Source: UBA6059 sp040222235
GTDB taxonomy: Bacteria; Bacteroidota; Bacteroidia; Cytophagales; Cyclobacteriaceae
NCBI GenBank assembly: GCA_040222235.1
Contig: JAVKDO010000143.1
Location: forward strand, 1-64,000
DNA length: 64,000 nt
Direction of reading: 5' to 3'
The notes under the pieces: model-generated
Database searches by the model: none
What the model was told of the DNA's origin: nothing
The model's input: only the letters and a program-made list of their open reading frames with translations
Shown: one piece after another, positions 22,782 to 31,568 of the stretch
How positions within the stretch are numbered: the first letter of the stretch is position 1
Layout: each line of letters starts with the position of its first letter
Position numbers and translations under genes: made by a program

Positions 22782-25700
22782 ATGAAATCACTGACCTGTT
22801 CCCTATTATTTGTACTGCTCGGCTCTTACTCTGTTCAGGCACAGTACCCCTTTTCCTCGAAGAAGGAGCAAAAGCTTTATGATCAGCTCGAGGGCTATTA
22901 TGATGACTATGACTATGAGAGCATATTAGATGAGGAAGAGTCCATACTGGAGTATTTTGAACCCAAGCAGGATACGCTGACTGCTTTGATGTATTCTTTT
23001 TTGAGTGAAGGTTACTATTATGTGGGAGCTACTGACTTGGCATACGACTACTCAAAGCAGGAGCTCGAACTTCGACAGAGAATCGACCCAGACAATGATG
23101 AGGGGATTAAAAACATCATTTTCCTGCTAGCGCAATATGCAGATGAGATGGGTAGGTATGATGAGGCTGAAACGTACTACCTCAAACTTTTGGCGAGTGA
23201 TAAAAGTAACTACGGATCCAAAAGCGAGGAATATGTAATAACCGCTATCGCCATGGGCACACATTATGGATTAATGAATACCTATGAAGAGCTTCGAAAA
23301 GGAATTCGACTCTTACTGCCGATTGCGAACTCAATGAAAGACCTAAATCAGAACAAGCCTGACATACTGAGTCTACTAGGATACTTGTACTCTGGTTTGG
23401 GTTCCACAAGACGGGCTGAGCGCAATTTCAACGAAGCTTTAATGCTGTACAGCGATCAGGGTCGATATGCAAGTGTAGAAGGTGCTTTCACGCTTAATAG
23501 TTACGCTATACATTACCAGTCAATTGGCGATTACCCGTCTTCTGAGAAACTATTAAGTGATGGTCTCCAAATCACCAACAGGTTGCCAGGTGACAATTCA
23601 GAAGTGCTAGTTGGCCTTTATGATAATCTCGGCACCACCAAGAACTCTCTCGGTGATTACGAAATGGCTGAAAAGTATTTTATGTCAGGCCTGGAGACTA
23701 CACGTGAGTTTTATGGCGAGCAGTCTTATTGGGAAGTAAATACCCTTATTGGCCTTGGTACAACCTTCTGGCTTCAGAAAGACTGGGAAAAGGCTGAAGT
23801 GAAATACAATGAAGCACTAGCCATCATGGAAACCCTTGGTGCCAGTTCGAGCTTTGAATACTATACTGTTATCAACAACTTAGGCACTGTTTACAGAGAC
23901 AAGGGTGAGTTGAACAAAGCAATGGAGTATGCGACGCAAGCTGCGGACGGGTATCGAGAAGTAGTCGGGTCCAAAAGCCCTTACTATATAAAATCCATTT
24001 ATAATCTCGGGGAAATCCACATGATGCGCGGTGAGAGCAATCAAGGCGAGAAATACATCAGAGAAGCAAAAAAAATGGCTCAGTCTGAACTAGGCGAGCT
24101 TCACCCCGAGTATGCGCGAGTCACTATGAAGCTAGCCATCAACCAATGGGATCAAAAGAACTTTGATGAAGCGGAGGAACTCTATGCGGAGGTGTTTGCC
24201 AATTATTTCCAACAGCTAGAAAGCTATTTCCCAACCCTAAGCGAGCAAGAAAAGACCAAGTTCTACAACAATAAAATTAAGCCTGCTTTTGAGCAATTCA
24301 ATTCCTTCCTTGTGGAAAGGAGTCGTGACGATGAGCCTCTGCTTGGGCTGATGTACGACTATCAGTTAGCCACCAAAGGACTTCTTTTCTATGCTACCAA
24401 TAAAGTGCGCTCCGCTATTGTCAACAGTGGTGATAGTCTACTAATTCAAAAATACGAAACCTGGGTAGATCAGAAGGAGCAGCTTTCTAAACTGTACAGC
24501 TCGACTGGCGAAAGTGTTGTCGTGCGGAATGCAAGAATTGACTCCCTATCCCAATCCGCTAATCAACTCGAAAAAGAACTTGGTGAGGCTTCTTCAGTAT
24601 TTGCTGGAGCATATACACAAGGGCAAAAAACATGGCGAGATGTTAAGGCAGAACTTCATCCAGGTGAGGCGGCTATAGAGATGATCAGGTTTAGAAACTT
24701 TAAACCTGCAAAAGGCGGAGAGTATTCAGATGAGATCTTTTACGGCGCATTGATCGTGACAAGCGAAACTGAGGATCATCCAGAAATGGTCTTACTTAGA
24801 AATGGTGCAGAGATGGAAAACCGCTTTCTTTCTAACTATCGCAATGCCATTAAATTTAAAATGGATGAGGATTACTCTTATCGACTGTTTTGGAGGCCTA
24901 TCGCCAATAGACTGGGCGATATCAAAAAGGTCTATTTCTCTCCAGATGGTGTATATAATCAGATATCGATCTACACCTTACTCAACTCAGCAACGGGTAA
25001 TTTCTTGATTGATGAGATTGACTTAAAAATTATTACCAATACTAAAGACCTCACCTTAAGTGATGCTGGTAGTGCTAGTGATGGTAAAGCTTATTTATTC
25101 GGCTACCCTAATTATAACCTCGGCGCAATAGAAGATGATGTGGATCGTGAAGCGTTGGCCAGCGAGGTGGCTCAAGCAGTAAGTCAAGGTCGTGGGGATA
25201 GTCGAGAAGTCCGCGGTACTAGGGGCGGTACGCGTGGAGGACGTGGGCCTGATGGTGCTAGTCGCAGTTTTGGAGGAGAGAATAATGGTGGAGGACTAAG
25301 TAGAGGACTAAGAGGCAATCTTCAACGCTATATGAGCGGAGGTAACCTGATGGCGCTATTACCAGGCACGAAAGTAGAAGTTGAGTCGATAGCCGACATC
25401 TTCACTACCGCCGAACTGGAGCCAGCCCTCTTCATTTCGAATGAGGCCACGGAGCAAGAAATAAAATTGGTAGATAATCCTCGAACGTTGCACATTGCCA
25501 CGCACGGCTTTTTCCTGGAAAGTCAAAAATTGGAAGAAGCGGGAGGAGAAGTCGATACTTATGTAGAAAACCCCTTACTCAGATCTGGGTTGATCTTGGC
25601 TGGGGCCAACAGTTTCATTGCTTCAGGTCAAATTTCTGAAGAATATGAGGATGGTGAAGATGGTATTTTGACAGCCTATGAGGCGATGAATCTCAACCTG

Positions 25701-25994
25701 GACAATACTGATCTCGTGGTACTTTCTGCGTGTGAGACGGGTCTTGGTGAGGTGAGTAATGGCGAAGGTGTCTATGGCCTACAGCGGGCTTTTCAGGTCG
25801 CAGGTGCCGAGAGCATCATCATGTCCATGTGGACTGTAGATGATGCTGCTACACAGGAGTTAATGACCCACTTTTACAATGAGTGGATCCGAACTGGTGA
25901 TAAACAAGAAGCATTCGTTTCTGCACAAAAAATCTTGAAAGACAAATGGAAAGCTCCCTACTACTGGGGCGCATTCGTTATGGTAGGGCGATAG
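22782..25994 (+). CDS. Exported TPR-CHAT domain protein
   Basis: The product has 1070 residues. Residues 1-20 are a signal peptide (CSLLFVLLGSYSVQAQ). Residues about 25-480 are tetratricopeptide repeats (pairs such as LGTTKNSLGDYEMAEKYF and NLGTVYRDKGELNKAMEY). The C-terminal 400 residues are a CHAT domain, a caspase-like protease fold. Both expected catalytic residues are visible: H908 in HIATHGFF and C984 in LSACETGLGE. Inside the CHAT domain, about residues 800-845, is a low-complexity Arg/Gly-rich insert (RGTRGGTRGGRG). CHAT proteins in other bacteria can be proteases activated by partner signals; TPR-CHAT proteins are common in Bacteroidota with little known function. This one should act in the periplasm or outside the cell. 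It is divergent from the giant gene, which may or may not mean a shared role. Confidence 0.92.
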   Translation: MKSLTCSLLFVLLGSYSVQAQYPFSSKKEQKLYDQLEGYYDDYDYESILDEEESILEYFEPKQDTLTALMYSFLSEGYYYVGATDLAYDYSKQELELRQRIDPDNDEGIKNIIFLLAQYADEMGRYDEAETYYLKLLASDKSNYGSKSEEYVITAIAMGTHYGLMNTYEELRKGIRLLLPIANSMKDLNQNKPDILSLLGYLYSGLGSTRRAERNFNEALMLYSDQGRYASVEGAFTLNSYAIHYQSIGDYPSSEKLLSDGLQITNRLPGDNSEVLVGLYDNLGTTKNSLGDYEMAEKYFMSGLETTREFYGEQSYWEVNTLIGLGTTFWLQKDWEKAEVKYNEALAIMETLGASSSFEYYTVINNLGTVYRDKGELNKAMEYATQAADGYREVVGSKSPYYIKSIYNLGEIHMMRGESNQGEKYIREAKKMAQSELGELHPEYARVTMKLAINQWDQKNFDEAEELYAEVFANYFQQLESYFPTLSEQEKTKFYNNKIKPAFEQFNSFLVERSRDDEPLLGLMYDYQLATKGLLFYATNKVRSAIVNSGDSLLIQKYETWVDQKEQLSKLYSSTGESVVVRNARIDSLSQSANQLEKELGEASSVFAGAYTQGQKTWRDVKAELHPGEAAIEMIRFRNFKPAKGGEYSDEIFYGALIVTSETEDHPEMVLLRNGAEMENRFLSNYRNAIKFKMDEDYSYRLFWRPIANRLGDIKKVYFSPDGVYNQISIYTLLNSATGNFLIDEIDLKIITNTKDLTLSDAGSASDGKAYLFGYPNYNLGAIEDDVDREALASEVAQAVSQGRGDSREVRGTRGGTRGGRGPDGASRSFGGENNGGGLSRGLRGNLQRYMSGGNLMALLPGTKVEVESIADIFTTAELEPALFISNEATEQEIKLVDNPRTLHIATHGFFLESQKLEEAGGEVDTYVENPLLRSGLILAGANSFIASGQISEEYEDGEDGILTAYEAMNLNLDNTDLVVLSACETGLGEVSNGEGVYGLQRAFQVAGAESIIMSMWTVDDAATQELMTHFYNEWIRTGDKQEAFVSAQKILKDKWKAPYYWGAFVMVGR

Positions 25995-26004
25995 TTGATG
26001 GTTG

Positions 26005-26459
26005 ATGAAAAACGATAGGACAATCCGGGGGTTACACTGCATATCGAGACTTTCTATGGCTCTTTTAGTCGTCAGCATCATTTGCACGTCATGCGGAAGT
26101 GACGATGAGGGAGAGTCAATACCCTACCGATCACTCCATCTGATATAGTAGCTTCCAATCCTGATTGGAGTATAGTCTCGTTCGTCGATGACGGCCAAGA
26201 CAAGACTTCCGCATTCTCTAATTATTCCTTTGAAATATTCTCCAATGGAGATTTTCTCATCAATCTCAACGGTCAGAATGACTCCTTCGGCGGATGGGTA
26301 ATAAGCAGCGATGAACTCGTACTAACGATTAGTATATCCAACCCCAAGCCAGCCACTTCAGGCATTGACGGTGATTGGCACATGACTGCAAATACTGGTA
26401 ATGCATTGACCCTTGAGTCCTCTGACGGTAGCAGTAAGTTCTTCAGGTTGAGCAAATAA
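26005..26459 (+). pseudogene. Frameshifted small lipoprotein gene
   Basis: The first frame starts at ATG 26005 and gives a lipoprotein signal (MALLVVSIICTSC, with Cys as the likely lipid site) and an acidic linker (GSDDEGES), then stops at TAG 26146-26148. The frame one base over carries on with a coherent body (DIVASNPDWSIVSFVDDG ... SSKFFRLSK) to TAA 26457-26459. The reading frame must change between about 26104 and 26145. The body resembles the small beta-barrel lipocalin-like or META-like lipoproteins of Bacteroidota (IVSFVDDGQ, FSNGDFLI), but I cannot assign a family. It lies 10 bases after the CHAT gene and ends in a strong terminator. Either a true pseudogene or a one-base sequencing error. 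Confidence 0.7.
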
Positions 26460-26485
26460 AAACCCCGACAAAGCCGGGGTTTTTA
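26458..26485. terminator. Bidirectional rho-independent terminator
   Basis: The stem AAACCCCG/CGGGGTTT, extendable with A-T pairs on the outside, has the loop ACAAAGC. Runs of A on one side and T on the other allow it to work in both directions. It sits between the frameshifted lipoprotein gene (plus) and the small exported protein gene (minus). Confidence 0.9.
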
Positions 26486-26523
26486 ACCGAATGATTAGAA
26501 CTTGAAATTGAGTTTAATATCTT

Positions 26524-26760
26524 CTATTTGGAATGAGTCGCTACTGTGGCAATCATCCCGTTCATCTTGGCTGGCAAGTTCACTGTGAGAGCCTGTACTC
26601 CCTGGCACTTTATGTCTGCAAAATTGTCTTTGATCCACTCATTGGCGTTCACGCTAGTTGCAGCCTCTACAGCACTTGTAGCAAGTACTTTTTCGTTTTC
26701 CCAGAGTAGGGCGAATGTGGTAAGGAGGATGACGAGGGTGAAAATCTTGTGGTGATTCAT
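26524..26760 (-). CDS. Small exported protein, function unknown
   Basis: The product has 78 residues. It has a clean signal peptide (HHKIFTLVILLTTFALLW) and a mature part of about 55 residues with one Cys. I recognise no family. The opposite-strand frame over the same DNA (26546-26755) lacks a comparable start. The gene points at the terminator at 26458-26485 and has an AT-rich leader upstream of its ATG. The signal peptide and terminator placement favour a real gene. Confidence 0.6.
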   Translation of the reverse strand: MNHHKIFTLVILLTTFALLWENEKVLATSAVEAATSVNANEWIKDNFADIKCQGVQALTVNLPAKMNGMIATVATHSK

Positions 26761-27052
26761 AATGATTGCTATTATTTAATGTCCTGAATACTGCTCTTTA
26801 ATTGATTGGTTACAGAAATATCTGATTTATTACATCCCACTCTTTAACGACTTTTCAAAAGAACGTAAAATGGGTGAATGGAAAAACTAGCACAAGACCA
26901 ACTGCCGTATCAAAGGACTGAATGGGAGTAATTAGGTAATGAACCGGAGGCTGACTTTTGGTAGAGAAAGTAAATATTCTTCGTTGATCAGCCAGTGAGC
27001 ATATTGAGAATACTCAAGCGGGCTGTAACAATGAAAATGCCTAACTTCAAGC

Positions 27053-28159
27053 ATGTCCTCATTGTACCAGGAGTATCTGATTTCGCCCAGACACGGTTTC
27101 CTACCGGAAATAGAGCCACTCCTCCGCTTGCCCCGCTACTATGTGGCTTGGGACGAGTTAGGATACAATCTGCCCGATATTGTCACTGCTGACATCCTGA
27201 AAAAGGAGGTCAGTAAGCTCCCGATCATCAGCCCAGATAAACTGGGCTCGCACCTGGCTTATGAGCGGGCCATGATGGTGCTTTCTTTTATTAGCCACGC
27301 TTATCTCAATGATCCAAACGAGCCTAGAAAAATCCTGCCCGAAGCACTGGCCGTGCCATGGTCAAAGGTGGCAAAACGTTTGGATAGACCTCCCGTACTT
27401 TCTCATGCGTCTGCCGTACTTCACAATTGGTCGCTCATTTATCCAGACCAGCCTATCTCTCTAAACAACTTGGCCGTGCTCCAGAGATATAAAGGAGGAA
27501 TTGACGAAGCGTGGTTTTTTCTGGTCACCGTCATGATAGAATACCAGGGCGCCCATTTGATTAACAATACACTCCAGTGCTTTGACGCAATCACCAATGA
27601 TATAGATCAAAGCTTAACACTCTTAGATCAAATTATAGAAGGAGTTAAGGACATTACTACTACACTTAGCAGAATGGTAGAGCAATGCGATCCACACGTT
27701 TTCTATACTCAGACGCGCCCCTTCCTTGCGACGCTCGACAGTGTAGTCTATGAAGGAGTCTCTACAGAACCCCAGCATTGGCTTGGGGGTAGTGCTGCTC
27801 AAAGTAGCCTTATCCAAATGCTGGATATCGCCTTTGGTGTCATGCATAAAGAAGAAAAGTCCAGTGCCTTCCTTATACTAATGAGGGCATACATGCCTCT
27901 CCAACATCGCCTTTTTCTGGAGTATCTCGAGAGTATCCCCAACTTAAAGTCCCTGGCTAAGCACGACGATCAGCTGGAAAAGATATCTGGTATTCATACT
28001 GAGCTGCTCAACTTTCGCGGTGAGCATCTCAAAATCTTTCATCGCTATATAGCTGCTCAGTCGAAAAAAGTAGGGCCGGGAGATACCGGTACAGGTGGCA
28101 CGGATGCGGGTGCCTTTCTCAAGCAAGTAAAAATGGATACTCAGCTACCGTCAAAATAA
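27053..28159 (+). CDS. Indoleamine 2,3-dioxygenase family haem enzyme
   Basis: The product has 368 residues, close to the length of animal and fungal IDO (about 400). IDO opens the indole ring of L-tryptophan with O2 to give N-formylkynurenine. Visible family signatures are LPRYYVAWDELGYNLPDI near the N-terminus, VVYEGV and GGSAAQSS in the middle, FRGEHLKIFHRYI with the likely proximal haem ligand H325, and the C-terminal GTGGTDAGAFLKQV loop. No signal peptide, so cytoplasmic. No kynurenine-pathway genes are adjacent, so the fate of the product is unknown. Tryptophan is inferred as the substrate from the family. Confidence 0.9.
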   Translation: MSSLYQEYLISPRHGFLPEIEPLLRLPRYYVAWDELGYNLPDIVTADILKKEVSKLPIISPDKLGSHLAYERAMMVLSFISHAYLNDPNEPRKILPEALAVPWSKVAKRLDRPPVLSHASAVLHNWSLIYPDQPISLNNLAVLQRYKGGIDEAWFFLVTVMIEYQGAHLINNTLQCFDAITNDIDQSLTLLDQIIEGVKDITTTLSRMVEQCDPHVFYTQTRPFLATLDSVVYEGVSTEPQHWLGGSAAQSSLIQMLDIAFGVMHKEEKSSAFLILMRAYMPLQHRLFLEYLESIPNLKSLAKHDDQLEKISGIHTELLNFRGEHLKIFHRYIAAQSKKVGPGDTGTGGTDAGAFLKQVKMDTQLPSK

Positions 28160-28225
28160 TTTTCTTGCTTTAACAAACTAGAAAAGCACTTTGAGGTTAT
28201 ATTTATAGTACACAACCCAAGTGTG

Positions 28226-28495
28226 ATGAAAGTGCTCACTATTGCATTAGCTACAGTGGTCTGGTCCACCTTACCCCAAAGGTCTCACCTCGATTATCGA
28301 CAATATAATCGCAAGCTTCATCGTGGTGTTAAAATAGAGACTCGTCACATACCAGTAACAAGAGCCGCTGATAACGGCTATTTTGAAAATAACCGCAAGC
28401 GCCGAAGTAAAAACACTGACCTGAGTATCAGAAGTACTACCACTAAGCGACGAAGTAAAAACTGGAAACAGAGTAACAGAAAGTTCCACAAGTAA
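28226..28495 (+). CDS. Possible small basic exported protein
   Basis: An 89-residue frame starts at ATG 28226 (a GTG lies one codon earlier). A short hydrophobic N-terminus (KVLTIALATVVWSTLP) could be a signal peptide. The rest is rich in Arg, Lys and Asn, with two RRSKN segments (RKRRSKNTD and TKRRSKNWK) whose DNA is similar. I recognise no family. A minus-strand frame overlaps it (28271-28489). It may be a non-coding leader of the downstream transporter gene. Confidence 0.4.
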   Translation: MKVLTIALATVVWSTLPQRSHLDYRQYNRKLHRGVKIETRHIPVTRAADNGYFENNRKRRSKNTDLSIRSTTTKRRSKNWKQSNRKFHK

Positions 28496-28846
28496 TCATT
28501 GTCTTTTTTTAGGAAGGAATCTACCTCTCACATCATAGGTGGGCTTAATATCGGCACATCATCGAACTGATTTTCCGTTTATAGAGGAAATTCACCTTTC
28601 ACAAACATCCGAATCTGTTTTAGCGACTAGATAGCTGCCATTTTTGCAAAAAAGTGTTCCGCAGGGGTGTAACTAATGCAGAATTTTTAGTTTCTACGTA
28701 AATCACGATTTTTCTGGGTCATTAATACGTCTCCCTCTTTACAATTCGGAAACATGATCATAACATTGGGGCTGCTTTAAAAATATTTTATCGCATCACG
28801 CATTTTTTCACTAAATATTTAATGTAAACCCTAATCCTTAATCATT
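28496..28846 (+). other. Long leader region upstream of the ammonium transporter
   Basis: This is 351 bases without a supported gene. It is AT-rich towards its 3' end. It contains a perfect 12-base palindrome TTTTTGCAAAAA at 28641-28652, which could be a protein-binding site. I found no convincing -33/-7 pair, no sigma-54 element with correct GG/GC spacing, and no riboswitch I recognise. Confidence 0.4.
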
Positions 28847-30211
28847 ATGACAGTTTTTCTACAGTATTTGTCAATATTGAGCGGAATGGACGGTCTTCTA
28901 GCCTCTACATTAGCGGCCACAGAAACGGTCACTAGTACCGCAAATGCAGTAGCTGCTACTACAAGTGAAGCCGCAGAGCTCAATCTGGCCATTACGGATA
29001 CGCTCCTTACAGCCAACAACATTTGGATGATGTTGGCCACCGCTTTAGTATTTATTATGCACTTAGGATTCGCAGGTGTCGAAGCTGGCTTTGGTCAAAG
29101 CAAGAACACCGTGAACATCCTTTTTAAGAACACTCTAACGCCAATCATTGGGGTGCTCACCTACTTTATATGTGGTTTCAACCTAATGTACCCGGGCTTT
29201 GATGTTCCTGGTTGGTTTGGGTTCGCAGGCTTTGGCTTGGAGACTTCAGCTAGCGCGGATGTATCAGCAGCTTATGCAGGTGCTGGATATACCTACTGGA
29301 CTGACTTCCTTTTTCAGGCGATGTTCGCCGCTACTGCCGCAACCATCGTGTCTGGGGCTGTAGCGGAGCGTATCAAGCTTAGTTCGTACCTCTTTTTTAC
29401 CATCATCTTCGTGGGACTTGTTTACCCTGTGATTGGTAGCTGGAAGTGGGGTGGTGGCGTCCTTGACGACTGGGGCTTCTACGATTTTGCTGGATCTACT
29501 CTTGTACACTCTGTTGGTGGTTGGGCGGCCTTAGCAGGAATCATGATTCTTGGGCCAAGAATAGGAAAATATGTCAATGGAAGTGTAGTAGACAAACCTG
29601 GCTCAAGTGTACCCCTCGCTGTTATCGGTGTGTTCTTGTTATGGCTAGGATGGTTTGGGTTCAATGGAGGTTCAGTACTCTCAGGCGATCCTGGCTTGAC
29701 TTCTTTTGTACTCGTGACGACATCACTTGCCGCATGCGCTGGTGGTATGGGAGGCTTTATTACGGGCTACTTCGTTTTCAAGCGACTTGATTTAGGCATG
29801 GTGCTTAATGGCATACTTGCTGGCTTAGTAGGCATTACCGCAGGTGCAGATGTCATAGAGCCTATGAATGCCTTGCTCGTTGGCTTGATCGCAGGTGTTT
29901 TGGTTGTGTTCTCTGCTGTAGCACTTGACAAACTCAAGCTTGATGATGTGGTGGGTGCCGTCTCTGTACACCTGACTTGTGGTATTTGGGGTACTCTAGC
30001 AGTAGGTATCTTCTCCATTAACCCTGACCACACCTTCCTGACTCAACTTACAGGAGTGGCCATATGTGGCGGCACAGCATTCTCTGCGGCATTCATCATC
30101 TTCACAGTGCTCAAAATGACTACCGGAATCAGAGTATCAGAACAGCACGAAACTGAAGGTTTGGACAGTCATGAGCACGGCATTCGTGGGTACACAATTA
30201 TCACAGAGTAA
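28847..30211 (+). CDS. amtB: Ammonium transporter (Amt/Rh family)
   Basis: The product has 454 residues, an inner-membrane channel for ammonium, with about 11 membrane segments. The twin pore histidines are visible as H221 in DFAGSTLVHSVGG and H375 in VSVHLTCGIWG. FGFNGGS-type and GGGVL loops also match the family. The N-terminus has an extra Ala/Thr-rich periplasmic stretch (residues about 14-45) before the first conserved helix. The C-terminal tail ends with an HETEGLDSHEHG segment. A beta-barrel gene and glutamine synthetase follow, consistent with nitrogen assimilation. No PII (glnK) gene is beside it, unlike in many bacteria. Confidence 0.96.
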   Translation: MTVFLQYLSILSGMDGLLASTLAATETVTSTANAVAATTSEAAELNLAITDTLLTANNIWMMLATALVFIMHLGFAGVEAGFGQSKNTVNILFKNTLTPIIGVLTYFICGFNLMYPGFDVPGWFGFAGFGLETSASADVSAAYAGAGYTYWTDFLFQAMFAATAATIVSGAVAERIKLSSYLFFTIIFVGLVYPVIGSWKWGGGVLDDWGFYDFAGSTLVHSVGGWAALAGIMILGPRIGKYVNGSVVDKPGSSVPLAVIGVFLLWLGWFGFNGGSVLSGDPGLTSFVLVTTSLAACAGGMGGFITGYFVFKRLDLGMVLNGILAGLVGITAGADVIEPMNALLVGLIAGVLVVFSAVALDKLKLDDVVGAVSVHLTCGIWGTLAVGIFSINPDHTFLTQLTGVAICGGTAFSAAFIIFTVLKMTTGIRVSEQHETEGLDSHEHGIRGYTIITE

Positions 30212-30220
30212 AACAAAATA

Positions 30221-30262
30221 GGTCTCCACATCATCGAATTGGACACTCAGCGTGTGGAGACC
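30221..30262. promoter_or_regulatory. Perfect 10-bp inverted repeat between amtB and the barrel gene
   Basis: GGTCTCCACA (30221-30230) and TGTGGAGACC (30253-30262) are perfect complements separated by 22 bases. The hairpin lies in the 89-base gap between amtB and the next gene. No U-run follows, so a simple rho-independent terminator is unlikely. An mRNA processing or stability element, or an operator, are alternatives. Confidence 0.6.
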
Positions 30263-30300
30263 ATCTCATTCATTATCAATAACCATTAAATGATTAACAA

Positions 30301-31359
30301 ATGAACTTTTCAAAACTAATCAAAAACATCGTGCTATCACATATGATAGTAATGCTTTCAATCCCTGCCTTTTCTCAAGATGAAGAGGAGGCAGGTCTTG
30401 TAATCAGCGGTTCTGTGGACACCTACTATACCTATGACTTTTCAGGAAACGACAATATAGGCACTTCGTTCGCTGACGACAGAAATTCCATTTCCATCGG
30501 TATGATAGATGTTGGCCTGAGCCATACTCTGGGTAGAGCGAGTTTCGTAGGAGAAGTATCCTTTGGGCCAAGAAGTTTCAAATCGATACCCCTCTTTGAT
30601 CTGGGAGATGGGGATGACGCCATTATGGGCATACAAAACCTATATGTCTCCTATGCCGTCAGCGATGTGGTTTCTCTCACGGCTGGGTACATGGGTACTT
30701 TTGTAGGGTATGAAGTAATCTCACCTGCTGGTAATTTTAATTATAGCACCTCTTATCTCTTCACCAATGGGCCATTCCAAAACTCTGGCCTGAAGGCTGA
30801 CTTTGCTTTTGCTGATAACTTCAGCGTCATGGTTGGCTTGTTCAACGACTGGAATGTTTATACTGATGATAATGGTGTTTCTGACTTTGGCGCCCAAGTT
30901 TACTTTGCTCCTGTAGACGGATGGGATGTTTATCTCAACTTTGTCAGTGGATCACCATCTGGTACCGTACTCGATATAACCACGGGTTACCAAATCACTG
31001 ATGGCTTCTACCTGGGCTTGAACGCTGCAGATTATAGCATTTCAGGATCTGGAGATTCAGAAGGAGGTTATAGTGGTGTGGCTTTGTATCCGCAAGTTGG
31101 GCTATCCGACAATTTCTCTCTTGGCCTGAGGAGCGAGTATTTCTCCTTCAAGGATCAACTCGATGAGTCAGGAACGCTGGTAGCGCCTAGTGAAAATGTG
31201 TTTTCTAATACGCTCACCGGCAACTTCAGCCTTGATCAGCTAACATTTATTGCAGAGGTGAGACTAGATGGGGCTTCTGAAGATGTCTTCATCGATAGCG
31301 ATGCATTAGCCAGCTCCTCAGCTTCACAAATGACCCTGGCAGCCATTTACAAATTTTAA
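30301..31359 (+). CDS. Outer-membrane beta-barrel (porin-like) protein
   Basis: The product has 352 residues. It has a signal peptide (IVLSHMIVMLSIPAFSQ), then an acidic start and alternating amphipathic strands such as GSVDTYYTYDFSG and LTAGYMGTFVGYEV. It ends in an aromatic strand with a terminal Phe (LAAIYKF), the usual C-terminal signal for barrel assembly. Barrel proteins of this type are often found beside Amt in Bacteroidota, so a role in letting ammonium or other small solutes through the outer membrane is plausible but inferred. It follows amtB after an 89-base gap holding a strong hairpin. Confidence 0.85.
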   Translation: MNFSKLIKNIVLSHMIVMLSIPAFSQDEEEAGLVISGSVDTYYTYDFSGNDNIGTSFADDRNSISIGMIDVGLSHTLGRASFVGEVSFGPRSFKSIPLFDLGDGDDAIMGIQNLYVSYAVSDVVSLTAGYMGTFVGYEVISPAGNFNYSTSYLFTNGPFQNSGLKADFAFADNFSVMVGLFNDWNVYTDDNGVSDFGAQVYFAPVDGWDVYLNFVSGSPSGTVLDITTGYQITDGFYLGLNAADYSISGSGDSEGGYSGVALYPQVGLSDNFSLGLRSEYFSFKDQLDESGTLVAPSENVFSNTLTGNFSLDQLTFIAEVRLDGASEDVFIDSDALASSSASQMTLAAIYKF

Positions 31360-31568
31360 TTTTTGCGCCATCAATAACGATCTGGTGTGGGGAGCTAAAA
31401 GGAGCCGGAATAAAACATAAAATTCATATTATTTTCAAGATAAGTGTGTTTATTAGGTCAGTTTCATCACATTTGCGTTATGAAATTGAAAATGGCTTTG
31501 AATTTTAGCCAATTCATTAGAAAAATACGAAAAACATAAACCAATAGATAAAATTTAACGCCTTTACC

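Noticed and set aside
26546..26755. Plus-strand 69-residue frame
   Set aside because: It is the shadow of the minus-strand 78-residue frame, which has a proper signal peptide and faces a terminator.
26995..27192. Plus-strand 65-residue frame before the dioxygenase gene
   Set aside because: It overlaps the dioxygenase start in another frame and shows no family features.
28271..28489. Minus-strand 72-residue frame opposite the small basic protein
   Set aside because: It has no signal or family match and its N-terminus is unlike an exported or cytoplasmic protein start; neither frame here is certain.
28740..28846. Sigma-54 promoter upstream of amtB
   Set aside because: GG and GC pairs are present but not at the required 10-base separation.
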